Positions 42,161-49,308 of a stretch of DNA of 64,000 nucleotides are shown here, in pieces; within the stretch, counting starts at the first letter, position 1, and every line of letters starts with the position of its first letter. The notes under the pieces are model-generated. The model was not told where the DNA came from, did not search any database, and was given only the letters and a program-made list of their open reading frames with translations. This DNA comes from Paramicrobacterium agarici. GTDB lineage: Bacteria > Actinomycetota > Actinomycetes > Actinomycetales > Microbacteriaceae. A program made the translations under genes and the position numbers. Location of the stretch: the NCBI RefSeq assembly GCF_002563955.1, contig NZ_PDJE01000001.1:124001-188000 (forward strand), given 5' to 3'.

Positions 42161-42946
42161 TCAGCGTCGGCCCCGTTTGCCCCCGCCGGCCTTGCGCCGC
42201 GCGACGCGAGCGGCGTGCTTGCGCTCGCGCATTTCTTCGGCCGAACGCCGCGCAGCATTCTTCTTCTCTGCCGCGCGTTTCTGCGCCGCGTGCTGCTGAG
42301 CTTCAACGGCGCCGCGCGCGCGGGTGCTGTGCGCTGATCGGCCACGCACGACGCCGATGAACGACTCCGTCAGCTCGTCGTCATGGCCCTCGCGCCAGCA
42401 CAACGCCACGCGGGTCTCGGCGACACCCAAGACCGGGCGCCGAACAACGTCTTTGCGGTCGAACTGCCGAGCGACAGACAGCGGAAGGATCGCGATCCCC
42501 GCGCCCGTGGCGACAAGCTCGATCAGCTGGCGCGGCGTCAGGGCATCGAGGCCCGGTCCGACAACAGCATCCGGGGCGACCTCCCGCCACTCCGGCACGG
42601 CACCAGGATGCTGCAGGAGATGCTCGTTCGTGAGATCGGCGAGCTCGACAGCATCCGCTGCCTCAACGACGTGCCCCTTGGGCGCGACGACGACGGGGCT
42701 CTCGGCGTAGAGCGGAATCACGTGCAAGCCCGTGGTGTCGATCGGCAGCCGTGCGAGCACCATGTCAGCCCGACCCTCGACAATCACCGCACGCTGCTCA
42801 CGCGAGTCCTCAAGCGGCACAGGAACGAGCTCGGCGTTCGACTCTCGCTCACGCCAGATGCGAAACCATTTATCGGGAGAGACGCCCGGAACGAATGCAA
42901 TGCGCAGACGGCTGCTGCCGTCAGCATCCGTCATTGTGTCGGCCAT
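42161..42946 (-). CDS. LysR-type effector domain protein without HTH
   Basis: 261 aa. The whole protein is a LysR substrate-binding fold (LRIAFVPGVSPDKWFRIWRE; EGRADMVLARLPIDTTGLHV; LVATGAGIAILPLSVA) with no N-terminal winged helix. The C-terminus is an Arg/Lys/Ala-rich basic tail (AARRSAEEMRERKHAARVAR). This is a recognised actinobacterial arrangement, and the tail may bind nucleic acid. It is divergent from the DUF5997 gene, its usual neighbour. GGGAG precedes the ATG. Confidence 0.8.
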   Translation of the reverse strand: MADTMTDADGSSRLRIAFVPGVSPDKWFRIWRERESNAELVPVPLEDSREQRAVIVEGRADMVLARLPIDTTGLHVIPLYAESPVVVAPKGHVVEAADAVELADLTNEHLLQHPGAVPEWREVAPDAVVGPGLDALTPRQLIELVATGAGIAILPLSVARQFDRKDVVRRPVLGVAETRVALCWREGHDDELTESFIGVVRGRSAHSTRARGAVEAQQHAAQKRAAEKKNAARRSAEEMRERKHAARVARRKAGGGKRGRR

Positions 42947-43008
42947 GATCTGCTCCCGTCGCGCTCGTGCAAGCGTAATACGTCGCGGCTCCCGTACGCT
43001 GGAACATT

Positions 43009-43395
43009 ATGAGCGCACCCCAATCTCAGTCGATGAAGGCCCAGACGGCCGCGAAGAAGCTCGGCATTCTGTTGTCGGCGACCCCGCCCGAGTTTCGCGA
43101 GGGACCCGTGACGCGCGATGAGCTGAACGAGCTACAGCAGAACCCGCCCGAGTGGCTCGCGGAGCTGCGCCGCAATGGCCCCCACCCGCGCCACGAGGTA
43201 GCGCGAAAGCTCGGAGTCTCTGCGTCCGGTCTGGCACGCGCCGGTATCACCGATCCGCTCACGACCGCTCAGATCAAGGAGCTTCTCGCCGACAAGCCCC
43301 AGTGGCTCGTCACCGAGCGGGCTCGCCAGGCGAAGGTGCACGAAGAGAACGCGCGCATCAAAGCCCAGGATGCTGCGAAGCGCTCGAACGACTGA
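43009..43395 (+). CDS. DUF5997-family protein
   Basis: 128-aa small cytosolic protein: KAQTAAKKLGILLSATPPEF, then NPPEWLAELRRNGPHPRHEV and KLGVSASGLARAGITDPLT, which looks like a helix-turn-helix-like fold, and a Lys/Ala-rich tail. It is conserved next to the LysR-effector protein in Microbacteriaceae and relatives; function unknown. The two may act together as a split regulator. A strong terminator follows. Confidence 0.8.
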   Translation: MSAPQSQSMKAQTAAKKLGILLSATPPEFREGPVTRDELNELQQNPPEWLAELRRNGPHPRHEVARKLGVSASGLARAGITDPLTTAQIKELLADKPQWLVTERARQAKVHEENARIKAQDAAKRSND

Positions 43396-43424
43396 GGCAC
43401 ACACACCACGCGCTGCACTGATTC

Positions 43425-43455
43425 GGGGCGAGATCTCACGCTGAGATCTCGCCCC
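43425..43455. terminator. Bidirectional terminator
   Basis: Perfect 14-bp stem GGGGCGAGATCTCA-CGC-TGAGATCTCGCCCC between the convergent DUF5997 and ehuA genes. Confidence 0.85.
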
Positions 43456-43493
43456 GTTGTCGGCGCGCCACACGTTGCGCTGGCGCCAGCGTT

Positions 43494-44285
43494 CTAGTTG
43501 TTGCCGAGCACCGCCGAGAGGAAGTCTCGCGTGCGCTGTTCCTTCGGCGCCGTGAACATCGACTCCGGGTCTGATTCCTCCACGATCTTTCCGCCGTCGA
43601 ACATCAGAACGCGGTTTGAGACGTCACGAGCGAACTGCATCTCATGCGTCACGATCAGCATTGTGATGTCGGTCTCTTTCGCGACGTCTCGCAGGATCGA
43701 CAGAACTTCGCCGACGATCTCGGGGTCGAGAGCTGAGGTGACCTCGTCGAGAAGCAGAATCTCCGGATCCATCGCGAGGGCGCGGGCGACCGCGACGCGC
43801 TGCTGCTGACCACCCGAGAGCTCGAGCGGGTGCGAGTCAGCCTTGTCGGCGAGCCCGACCTTGTCGAGCAGGCCCTTGGCTTTCTCGATCGCGGCGGCCT
43901 TCGACATCTTGAGCACATGCACGGGCGCCTCGATGAGGTTCTCCATGACGGTCATGTTGGGGAACAGGTTGAACTGCTGAAACACCATTCCGATGCGCTT
44001 GCGCACCTCGTTCTTGTGCTTCTCCTTCAGCTCGACCCGCTTACCGCCGCGTTCCTCGTGCGTCAGCGGTTCGCCATCGATGTAGATGTATCCGCCGTTG
44101 GCCTCTTCGAGCGTCATGACGAGACGTAGAATCGTGGTCTTGCCCGAGCCGCTGGGCCCGATCAGCGTCACACGGTCGCCCTTCGCGACGCTGAAGTTGA
44201 GGTCGTGAAGCACAACGTTGTCGCCGAATCGCTTTTCGACGTTGTCGAACCTGATGGCGGGTTCTGTGTCAGTTTGAGAAGGCAA
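43494..44285 (-). CDS. ehuA: Polar amino acid/ectoine ABC ATPase (EhuA-like)
   Basis: 263-aa ATPase. Walker A GPSGSGKTT (about residues 44-52), Q-loop VFQQFNLFPNMTV, signature LSGGQQQRVAVARAL, Walker B ILLLDEVTSALDPE and the H-loop VTHEM are all intact. An insert of about 20 residues (GGKRVELKEKHKNEVRKRIG) precedes the Q-loop, as in EhuA/GlnQ relatives. It overlaps the preceding permease by 17 bp. Last gene of the ehuB-C-D-A order, matching the ectoine/hydroxyectoine importer. Confidence 0.85.
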   Translation of the reverse strand: MPSQTDTEPAIRFDNVEKRFGDNVVLHDLNFSVAKGDRVTLIGPSGSGKTTILRLVMTLEEANGGYIYIDGEPLTHEERGGKRVELKEKHKNEVRKRIGMVFQQFNLFPNMTVMENLIEAPVHVLKMSKAAAIEKAKGLLDKVGLADKADSHPLELSGGQQQRVAVARALAMDPEILLLDEVTSALDPEIVGEVLSILRDVAKETDITMLIVTHEMQFARDVSNRVLMFDGGKIVEESDPESMFTAPKEQRTRDFLSAVLGNN

Positions 44286-44925
44286 GTCGCTTTTCCAATC
44301 GGCCGATGAGCAATGACGTGGGGTAGCTGGCGATCAAGAAGATGATGCCGGCCGTGGTGATCGCTTCAATGTAGGTGAAGTGATTCCCGCCAAAGACGAG
44401 CGCAGCCCTCACCATCTCGGTCACGGTGATCGCGATGAGGAACGGCGTGTCCTTGAACATCGAGATCACGTAATTGCCGAGCGCGGGAATCGTCGATCTC
44501 AGCGCCTGCGGAATCACCACGGCGACCCAGGTGCGGGTCGGCGACATCGACAGAGCCGTCGTCGCCTCCCACTGGCCGGCCGGTACCGCGTCTATTCCCG
44601 CTCGGTACACCTCCGCCATATACGTGGAGTAGTGGATGCCGAAGATGATCACGCCGATCGTCACGGGATCCAGCTCGAGAAGCAGGTAATACGCGAACAA
44701 CAGCTGCACGACGATCGGAGTCATGCGAATGAAGTTCACGATAAATGTCAGCACAGCGGCGATGGGCTTCGGAGCCGAGCGTCGCGCGATGGCGATGACG
44801 AGTCCGAGCACAGCGGCGATGGCGCTTCCGACGATGGTGACGAGAAGCGTCACCTTCACGAATCCGAGGAGGAGCTCTGGGAGCGCCTCCCAGACCATTG
44901 TCCAGTCCCATTGAAGGCCGGTCAT
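44269..44925 (-). CDS. ehuD: ABC permease (EhuD-like)
   Basis: 218-aa HisMQ-type permease with five spans; the conserved cytosolic motif is QWEATTALSMSPTRTWVAVV with PQALRSTIPALGNYVISMFK. It overlaps the ehuC stop by ATGA. With EhuC it forms a heterodimeric channel for compatible solutes or polar amino acids; the substrate is inferred from the operon. Confidence 0.82.
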   Translation of the reverse strand: MTGLQWDWTMVWEALPELLLGFVKVTLLVTIVGSAIAAVLGLVIAIARRSAPKPIAAVLTFIVNFIRMTPIVVQLLFAYYLLLELDPVTIGVIIFGIHYSTYMAEVYRAGIDAVPAGQWEATTALSMSPTRTWVAVVIPQALRSTIPALGNYVISMFKDTPFLIAITVTEMVRAALVFGGNHFTYIEAITTAGIIFLIASYPTSLLIGRLEKRLAFSN

Positions 44926-45650
44926 GAAACACCTGCCTTCCCGCCGGCGCTGCGAGGAGCGCGGAAGCTCAGCGCCTCACGCAGCGACTCACCGCGTCCG
45001 AGCTTGTGCTTCGCATGAACTTCAAGAGCGTTCATGATGAGCGTGAGGGCATAGGCGATGACGAAGTAGATGATCAGGCTGACGCCGTATGCGAAGAACG
45101 TGTCGGTCGAATTGCGGAGCTTGTCGGTCGCATACGTCAGATCGGCGAGTGTGATGAAACTCACGATGGCCGTTCCCTTGAGCAGCTGGATCAGCAGATT
45201 GGTGAGCGAAGGGATCATGAGAGCCCACGCCTGAGGGAAGATGACGCGCCACATCCGCTGCGCGGACCCCATGCTCAGCGCCGTTGTCGCCTCCCACTGC
45301 CCGGAGGGAACGGAGTTGATCGATCCGCGCACGACCTCGGCGCCATATGCGCCGTAGTTGAGACCGAGTGCGAGGATTCCGACGAACATCGCGGGGAGTT
45401 CGACCCCGATCTGCGGCATGACGAAGAAGAACCAGAAGAGCTGGACAACGAGCGACGTACCGCGGAAGAACTCAATGACGGCGCGCGCGATTCCGCGGAG
45501 AACGATGTTCTCGAATCGCGCGAGCAGCCCGAGGCCTATTGCTATGAGAAGCGCCAGCAGAGCGCCGCCGATGGTGAGCTGAATGGTGATCCAAACACCT
45601 TCGCCCACCAACGGCAGCGCTCCGATGAGCGCCGCGATATTCTCGCCCAA
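44922..45650 (-). CDS. ehuC: ABC permease (EhuC-like)
   Basis: 242-aa HisMQ-type permease with about five membrane spans; motif GQWEATTALSMGSAQRMWRV followed by IFPQAWALMIPSLTNLLIQL. It starts at the rare TTG (45650), 1 nt after the ehuB stop codon, with AAGGAGACC upstream. The basic tail (KHKLGRGESLREALSF) is cytosolic. It is the near-duplicate partner of EhuD. Confidence 0.82.
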   Translation of the reverse strand: MGENIAALIGALPLVGEGVWITIQLTIGGALLALLIAIGLGLLARFENIVLRGIARAVIEFFRGTSLVVQLFWFFFVMPQIGVELPAMFVGILALGLNYGAYGAEVVRGSINSVPSGQWEATTALSMGSAQRMWRVIFPQAWALMIPSLTNLLIQLLKGTAIVSFITLADLTYATDKLRNSTDTFFAYGVSLIIYFVIAYALTLIMNALEVHAKHKLGRGESLREALSFRAPRSAGGKAGVS

Positions 45651-45651
45651 G

Positions 45652-46560
45652 TTAGCTCAGGTCTCCTTCACAGAGCTGCTCGGTCGTGAGGTCCTCCGGC
45701 GGGAGGTTGTCCTCGGTGAAGCCGTACTCGCCCACGAGGGACATGTACTTCTCGGGGTCGCCCGTGATGTTCGCGAGCTCTTCGTTGTACGCCTCAAGCA
45801 GTTCCGTGTCGTCCTGACGGAAGACCGTGGATCCAGCGCCGATCTGCTCGACACCGTCGATCACCTGCACGAACGGCTTCGTCGTCTCAACGCCGGCGTC
45901 GGGGTTGTTCTCGGCCATCCAGTTGAGCGAAATCGCCGTCATGGCGAACACGTCAGCACGGCCGTTCGAGACGAGGTCCATGCCGTCTTGGGCGTTGTCG
46001 ACCTCGACGGTGTTCGAGATGCCGAGGGACTCTGCGTAGCCGGCCTCGATGCCGCCAGCGAGGATCGCGAGCTTGACGTCACCGTTTGTCGCCTTCACCG
46101 AGTCCAGATCGGTCAGGCCTTCCGGGTTGCCCTCGGGAACCATCAGTGTCGTCGTGTACATGATCTCGGGGTCGCTGAACGCAGCCTTTGCGCAGCGGTC
46201 AGGGAGAATCGACATTCCCGCGCTGATGACGTCGAACCGGCCGGCATTCAGGCCGGGGATCAGGGAGTTCCAGTCGGATTCGACGACCTTGATGTCGTCG
46301 ATGCCGAGTGCGGAGAAGATCTCTTTGTGCATCGCGATGGTGGCGCCCTGTGGCTCACCGTTGTCGTCGACCCACGAGTAGGGACGCTCGTCGGCGACCG
46401 CGATGGTGATCGATCCGGCCTCTTTGGCCTTCTCGAGTGTGCTGCCCGCTTCTTCGGATCCTCCGGATCCGGAATCCGAGCTGCACCCGGCCATGAGGCC
46501 GAGGGTCAGGATCCCGACCGCGGCAATACCCGCGCGTGCAAGAGTACGTCGCTTTGACAT
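45652..46560 (-). CDS. ehuB: Ectoine/polar amino acid-binding lipoprotein (EhuB-like)
   Basis: 302-aa solute-binding lipoprotein. The signal RTLARAGIAAVGILTLGLMA ends in a lipobox (MAGC). The SBP_bac_3 fold follows: ITIAVADERPYSWVDDNGEP, then SLIPGLNAGRFDVISAGMSI with the EhuB-like ILPDRCAKAAFSDP, and QVIDGVEQIGAGSTVF near the end. The P-x-R-C motif and order match EhuB. AGAGGAACACG precedes the ATG. The ligand, ectoine or a polar amino acid, is inferred. Confidence 0.85.
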   Translation of the reverse strand: MSKRRTLARAGIAAVGILTLGLMAGCSSDSGSGGSEEAGSTLEKAKEAGSITIAVADERPYSWVDDNGEPQGATIAMHKEIFSALGIDDIKVVESDWNSLIPGLNAGRFDVISAGMSILPDRCAKAAFSDPEIMYTTTLMVPEGNPEGLTDLDSVKATNGDVKLAILAGGIEAGYAESLGISNTVEVDNAQDGMDLVSNGRADVFAMTAISLNWMAENNPDAGVETTKPFVQVIDGVEQIGAGSTVFRQDDTELLEAYNEELANITGDPEKYMSLVGEYGFTEDNLPPEDLTTEQLCEGDLS

Positions 46561-46698
46561 CGTGTTCCTCTTTCGGTTGTGACGGGGCGAACCCTCACCC
46601 TCGTTGTGAGCGGGGACCCGGCCCGAAATTGGGGATGGCTCTGGCTACCTTATGCCCATTCTCAGACACGCGCACATTCTGCACGCCTTATTGTCTGC

Positions 46699-46708
46699 TT
46701 GTATACAA
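46699..46708. promoter_or_regulatory. GntR-type operator TTGTATACAA
   Basis: A perfect 10-bp palindrome in the gap between the divergent ehuB and GntR genes. FCD-type GntR regulators commonly bind TNGTATACNA-like sites. It lies about 140 bp from each start. Confidence 0.6.
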
Positions 46709-46837
46709 AGTTGTTATGGTTGGCGAGCCACCCGCGGTTTATGCTCGATCGTGTCCGTTCGCATCGGCACAGCCCAGCGCGGCACAGCGCGCACCGCCTC
46801 CGTCCGCACGCGGGGTCGCACAGACATAAGGAACTTG

Positions 46838-47596
46838 ATGCCACAGAGCAGCACACGTACAGGAGCGCCGATTTCGGTGTTCCGGGTTCCACGCACGTCG
46901 ACGGTCGACCTGATCGCGATCGAGCTTCGAAACGCCATCTTCTCTGGCGCGCTCCCTGTGGGCAGCCAGATCGGCGAGGTCGAGATCTCATCGCAACTCG
47001 GGGTGAGTCGCAGCCCGCTGCGCGAGGCGACACAGCGGCTCGTGCAAGAGGGGCTTCTCACCGCGACACCGGGCAGAGGGCTGCGCGTGAGCAGAATCGG
47101 ACCCGAGCACGTGAGCGACCTCTACGTCGCACGGCTCGCCGTTGAGTCCGAGGCGATCCGAATCATCATCGACCGTGCCGATCCCGAAGCGCTTGCACTG
47201 CTCGAGAAGCAGTTCGAGGCGCTCGTCAAGGTCAGCGAGGGCACAGACGCGCGGTCGATCGGCGACGCCGACATCGCCTTCCATCAGAAGCTGGTGGATG
47301 CCGCGGGCAGCCGTCGTCTCTCGCACTACATGAGCACGCTCATCATCGAGACGCGCATCGCAAGCTTCAGCTCCCCAGACGGCTATGCCGTGCGCCGCAG
47401 CGTCTCCCCCACCTACACCACGCTGCTCGACGCGATCCGCAACGCCGACGCCGACGCCGCGGTGTCTGCGCTCGCTGTGCAGTTCGATGACGCCGTCTCT
47501 CGCCTCGTCGGAAAGGACGCAGAGGTCGAGACCGTCGAGACGCCGCCCGACGCCGTACCTCCGAGCTTCGAGCCCATCGACGCGCCTCGCGCCTAG
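46838..47596 (+). CDS. GntR-family regulator (FCD subfamily)
   Basis: 252-aa regulator. The N-terminal winged HTH is IAIELRNAIFSGALPVGSQI with ISSQLGVSRSPLREATQRLV. The FCD effector domain follows (LYVARLAVESEAIRIIIDRA; DIAFHQKLVDAAGS) with metal-binding Asp/His residues. AAGGAACTTG precedes ATG 46838; the longer upstream frame is rejected. It is divergent from ehuB and presumably represses that operon. The CrcB genes follow on the same strand. Confidence 0.92.
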   Translation: MPQSSTRTGAPISVFRVPRTSTVDLIAIELRNAIFSGALPVGSQIGEVEISSQLGVSRSPLREATQRLVQEGLLTATPGRGLRVSRIGPEHVSDLYVARLAVESEAIRIIIDRADPEALALLEKQFEALVKVSEGTDARSIGDADIAFHQKLVDAAGSRRLSHYMSTLIIETRIASFSSPDGYAVRRSVSPTYTTLLDAIRNADADAAVSALAVQFDDAVSRLVGKDAEVETVETPPDAVPPSFEPIDAPRA

Positions 47597-47609
47597 GTTC
47601 CCCGCGCAG

Positions 47610-48050
47610 GTGAACCACACGCAGCGACCCCCGCACACGCGGTGGCGATTTCTCGCACTCGTCGCGCTCGGCGGAGCGTGCGGCAGCGCCCTGCGTGCCG
47701 CGATCGCTCTCGCCATTCACGACGATGCATTCCCCGTGGCCACGCTCACCGTGAATCTGGCCGGAGCATTCGGGCTCGGGATGCTGCTCGAGGCACTGAG
47801 CCGCTTCGGCGATGACACCGGTCGGCGCCGCGTGCTGCGGCTGGGTATCGGCACGGGGTTCTTCGGCGGCTTCACAACCTACAGCACCTTCGCGGTCGAC
47901 ACCGTGCGGCTCCTCGCAGACGGGGCGCCACCTCTTGCGATCGGCTACGCGCTCGTCACGCTCGCTGTCGGCGCCGTCGCCACCGTGCTGGGCATCATGC
48001 TCGGCGCGGGGCTGCACCGTCGCCGCAGCCGGGGCGGAGGCGCGGCATGA
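47610..48050 (+). CDS. crcB: CrcB-type fluoride channel subunit 1
   Basis: 146-aa membrane protein with four spans (FLALVALGGACGSALRAAIA; VATLTVNLAGAFGLGMLLEA) and the Fluc motif GTGFFGGFTTYSTFAVD. A GTG start is used with only a weak ribosome site. It overlaps the second crcB by ATGA; such pairs form dual-topology heterodimers that expel fluoride. Confidence 0.92.
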   Translation: MNHTQRPPHTRWRFLALVALGGACGSALRAAIALAIHDDAFPVATLTVNLAGAFGLGMLLEALSRFGDDTGRRRVLRLGIGTGFFGGFTTYSTFAVDTVRLLADGAPPLAIGYALVTLAVGAVATVLGIMLGAGLHRRRSRGGGAA

Positions 48051-48424
48051 CACCGCTCGTTTTCATCGCCCTCGCATTCGCGGGAGGAGCGGGTGCCGCC
48101 GTTCGCTTCTGGCTCGACGGCGTCATCTCCGCGCGAGTCAAGAAACCGTTCCCCTACGCGACGGCCGTGATCAACGTCAGCGGCTCCTTCGCTCTCGGCG
48201 CACTGACCGGCGCCGCTGGCGCCCTGGTCGTCCCAGAAAGCATCGCCCTCATCATCGGCACGGGCTTTCTCGGCGGCTATACGACGTTTAGCACGGCGAG
48301 CGTCGAAACCGTTCGCCTGATTCAGCAGGGACGCTGGCTCGCGGGAGTCGTCAACGGGGTCGGGATGCTGCTGCTCGCCGTCGCGGCCGCGGCGTTCGGC
48401 TGGTGGCTCATCGCACTGCTCTGA
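48047..48424 (+). CDS. crcB: CrcB-type fluoride channel subunit 2
   Basis: 125 aa with four spans and the GTGFLGGYTTFSTASVETVR motif. Translation is coupled to subunit 1 by a 4-bp overlap. The charge distribution around the spans differs from the first subunit, as expected for opposite topology in the dimer. No fluoride riboswitch is apparent upstream. Confidence 0.92.
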   Translation: MTPLVFIALAFAGGAGAAVRFWLDGVISARVKKPFPYATAVINVSGSFALGALTGAAGALVVPESIALIIGTGFLGGYTTFSTASVETVRLIQQGRWLAGVVNGVGMLLLAVAAAAFGWWLIALL

Positions 48425-48429
48425 CGCGC

Positions 48430-49164
48430 TCAGCCCCCGAGCGCGTCGCTGATCGCGGCGGTCGATCGGGTGAGGCGGTCCACGATGCGGTCGACGTCGA
48501 GCGTTGGGGCCACGTGCACAACCGCGACCGCCGCCGGCTGCCGCCCCCGAAGCGCCAGCGGCACCGCGACCGACTGCACGCTCGGGATCACCTCGTTAAA
48601 GCTCGTCGCGAAGCCACGCGCGACAACATCGTCGATCTCGCTTCGCAGCGCCTCCGACATGTCGGCGGGCCACTCACGTCGTGGAAGCTGTGCGACGATC
48701 GCCTTGCCTGGCGCGCCCGCCGTCATGGGATGGCTCGCGCCGGGGCGCTGTGCGACCGAGGCGATGGCGTGGCGGGGTTCGACGCTCACGAGTGTGGTGC
48801 ACTGGTCGCGGTCTCGCACGGCAAGAAAGCACGTCATGCCCAGCTCGTTCGCCACGGACGAGAGCTCGGGCAGAGCCTCCGCCTGCAGATCATGGGCGAC
48901 GCTCGCCGCGAGAGAGGCCATGCGCGCCCCGAGCGCGAGCCTGCCCGACGAGTCTCGGCCCACCAGTCCGTGCTCTTCGAACGTGCGCAGCAGCCGATAC
49001 GCGTTCGAGCGGTGCACGCCGAGTTCACTCGCCACGTCGTCGATGCTCAGCGGCGACGGCGCCTCCGCGAGAATCTCGAGAATGCGGATGCCGCGGCTGA
49101 GGGTCTGCGATGCAGCAGAACCTCCGCTCGACGCGCGATTCTGTCGAGGCGCGGTGTCGGTCAT
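48430..49164 (-). CDS. IclR-family regulator
   Basis: 244-aa repressor/activator. The N-terminal HTH is LSRGIRILEILAEAPSPLSI with VASELGVHRSNAYRLLRTFE. The IclR effector domain follows (MTCFLAVRDRDQCTTLVSVE; ARGFATSFNEVIPSVQSVAV). It is divergent from the FAD monooxygenase at 49309; IclR proteins commonly control aromatic catabolism. Half-sites GAACA/TGTTC fill the 144-bp gap. Confidence 0.93.
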   Translation of the reverse strand: MTDTAPRQNRASSGGSAASQTLSRGIRILEILAEAPSPLSIDDVASELGVHRSNAYRLLRTFEEHGLVGRDSSGRLALGARMASLAASVAHDLQAEALPELSSVANELGMTCFLAVRDRDQCTTLVSVEPRHAIASVAQRPGASHPMTAGAPGKAIVAQLPRREWPADMSEALRSEIDDVVARGFATSFNEVIPSVQSVAVPLALRGRQPAAVAVVHVAPTLDVDRIVDRLTRSTAAISDALGG

Positions 49165-49241
49165 CGCATCCTCTCCCCCCTGCTCGGCTGGGCGTCCACT
49201 TGCACGCCCTTCACAGCGACACGTACCATTGTCTAATAGTA

Positions 49242-49266
49242 GAACATGGTGTTCAAATAACGAACA
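49242..49266. promoter_or_regulatory. IclR operator: GAACA-TGG-TGTTC plus a third GAACA
   Basis: A perfect 5-bp inverted repeat (49242-49254) is followed 7 nt later by another GAACA half-site (49262-49266), all just upstream of the monooxygenase gene and in the IclR promoter. The triple half-site layout suits cooperative IclR binding. Confidence 0.6.
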
Positions 49267-49308
49267 CGCGAGTTGCGGCCTCGACGATGCAGTGCGAGGG
49301 AAGGATCA

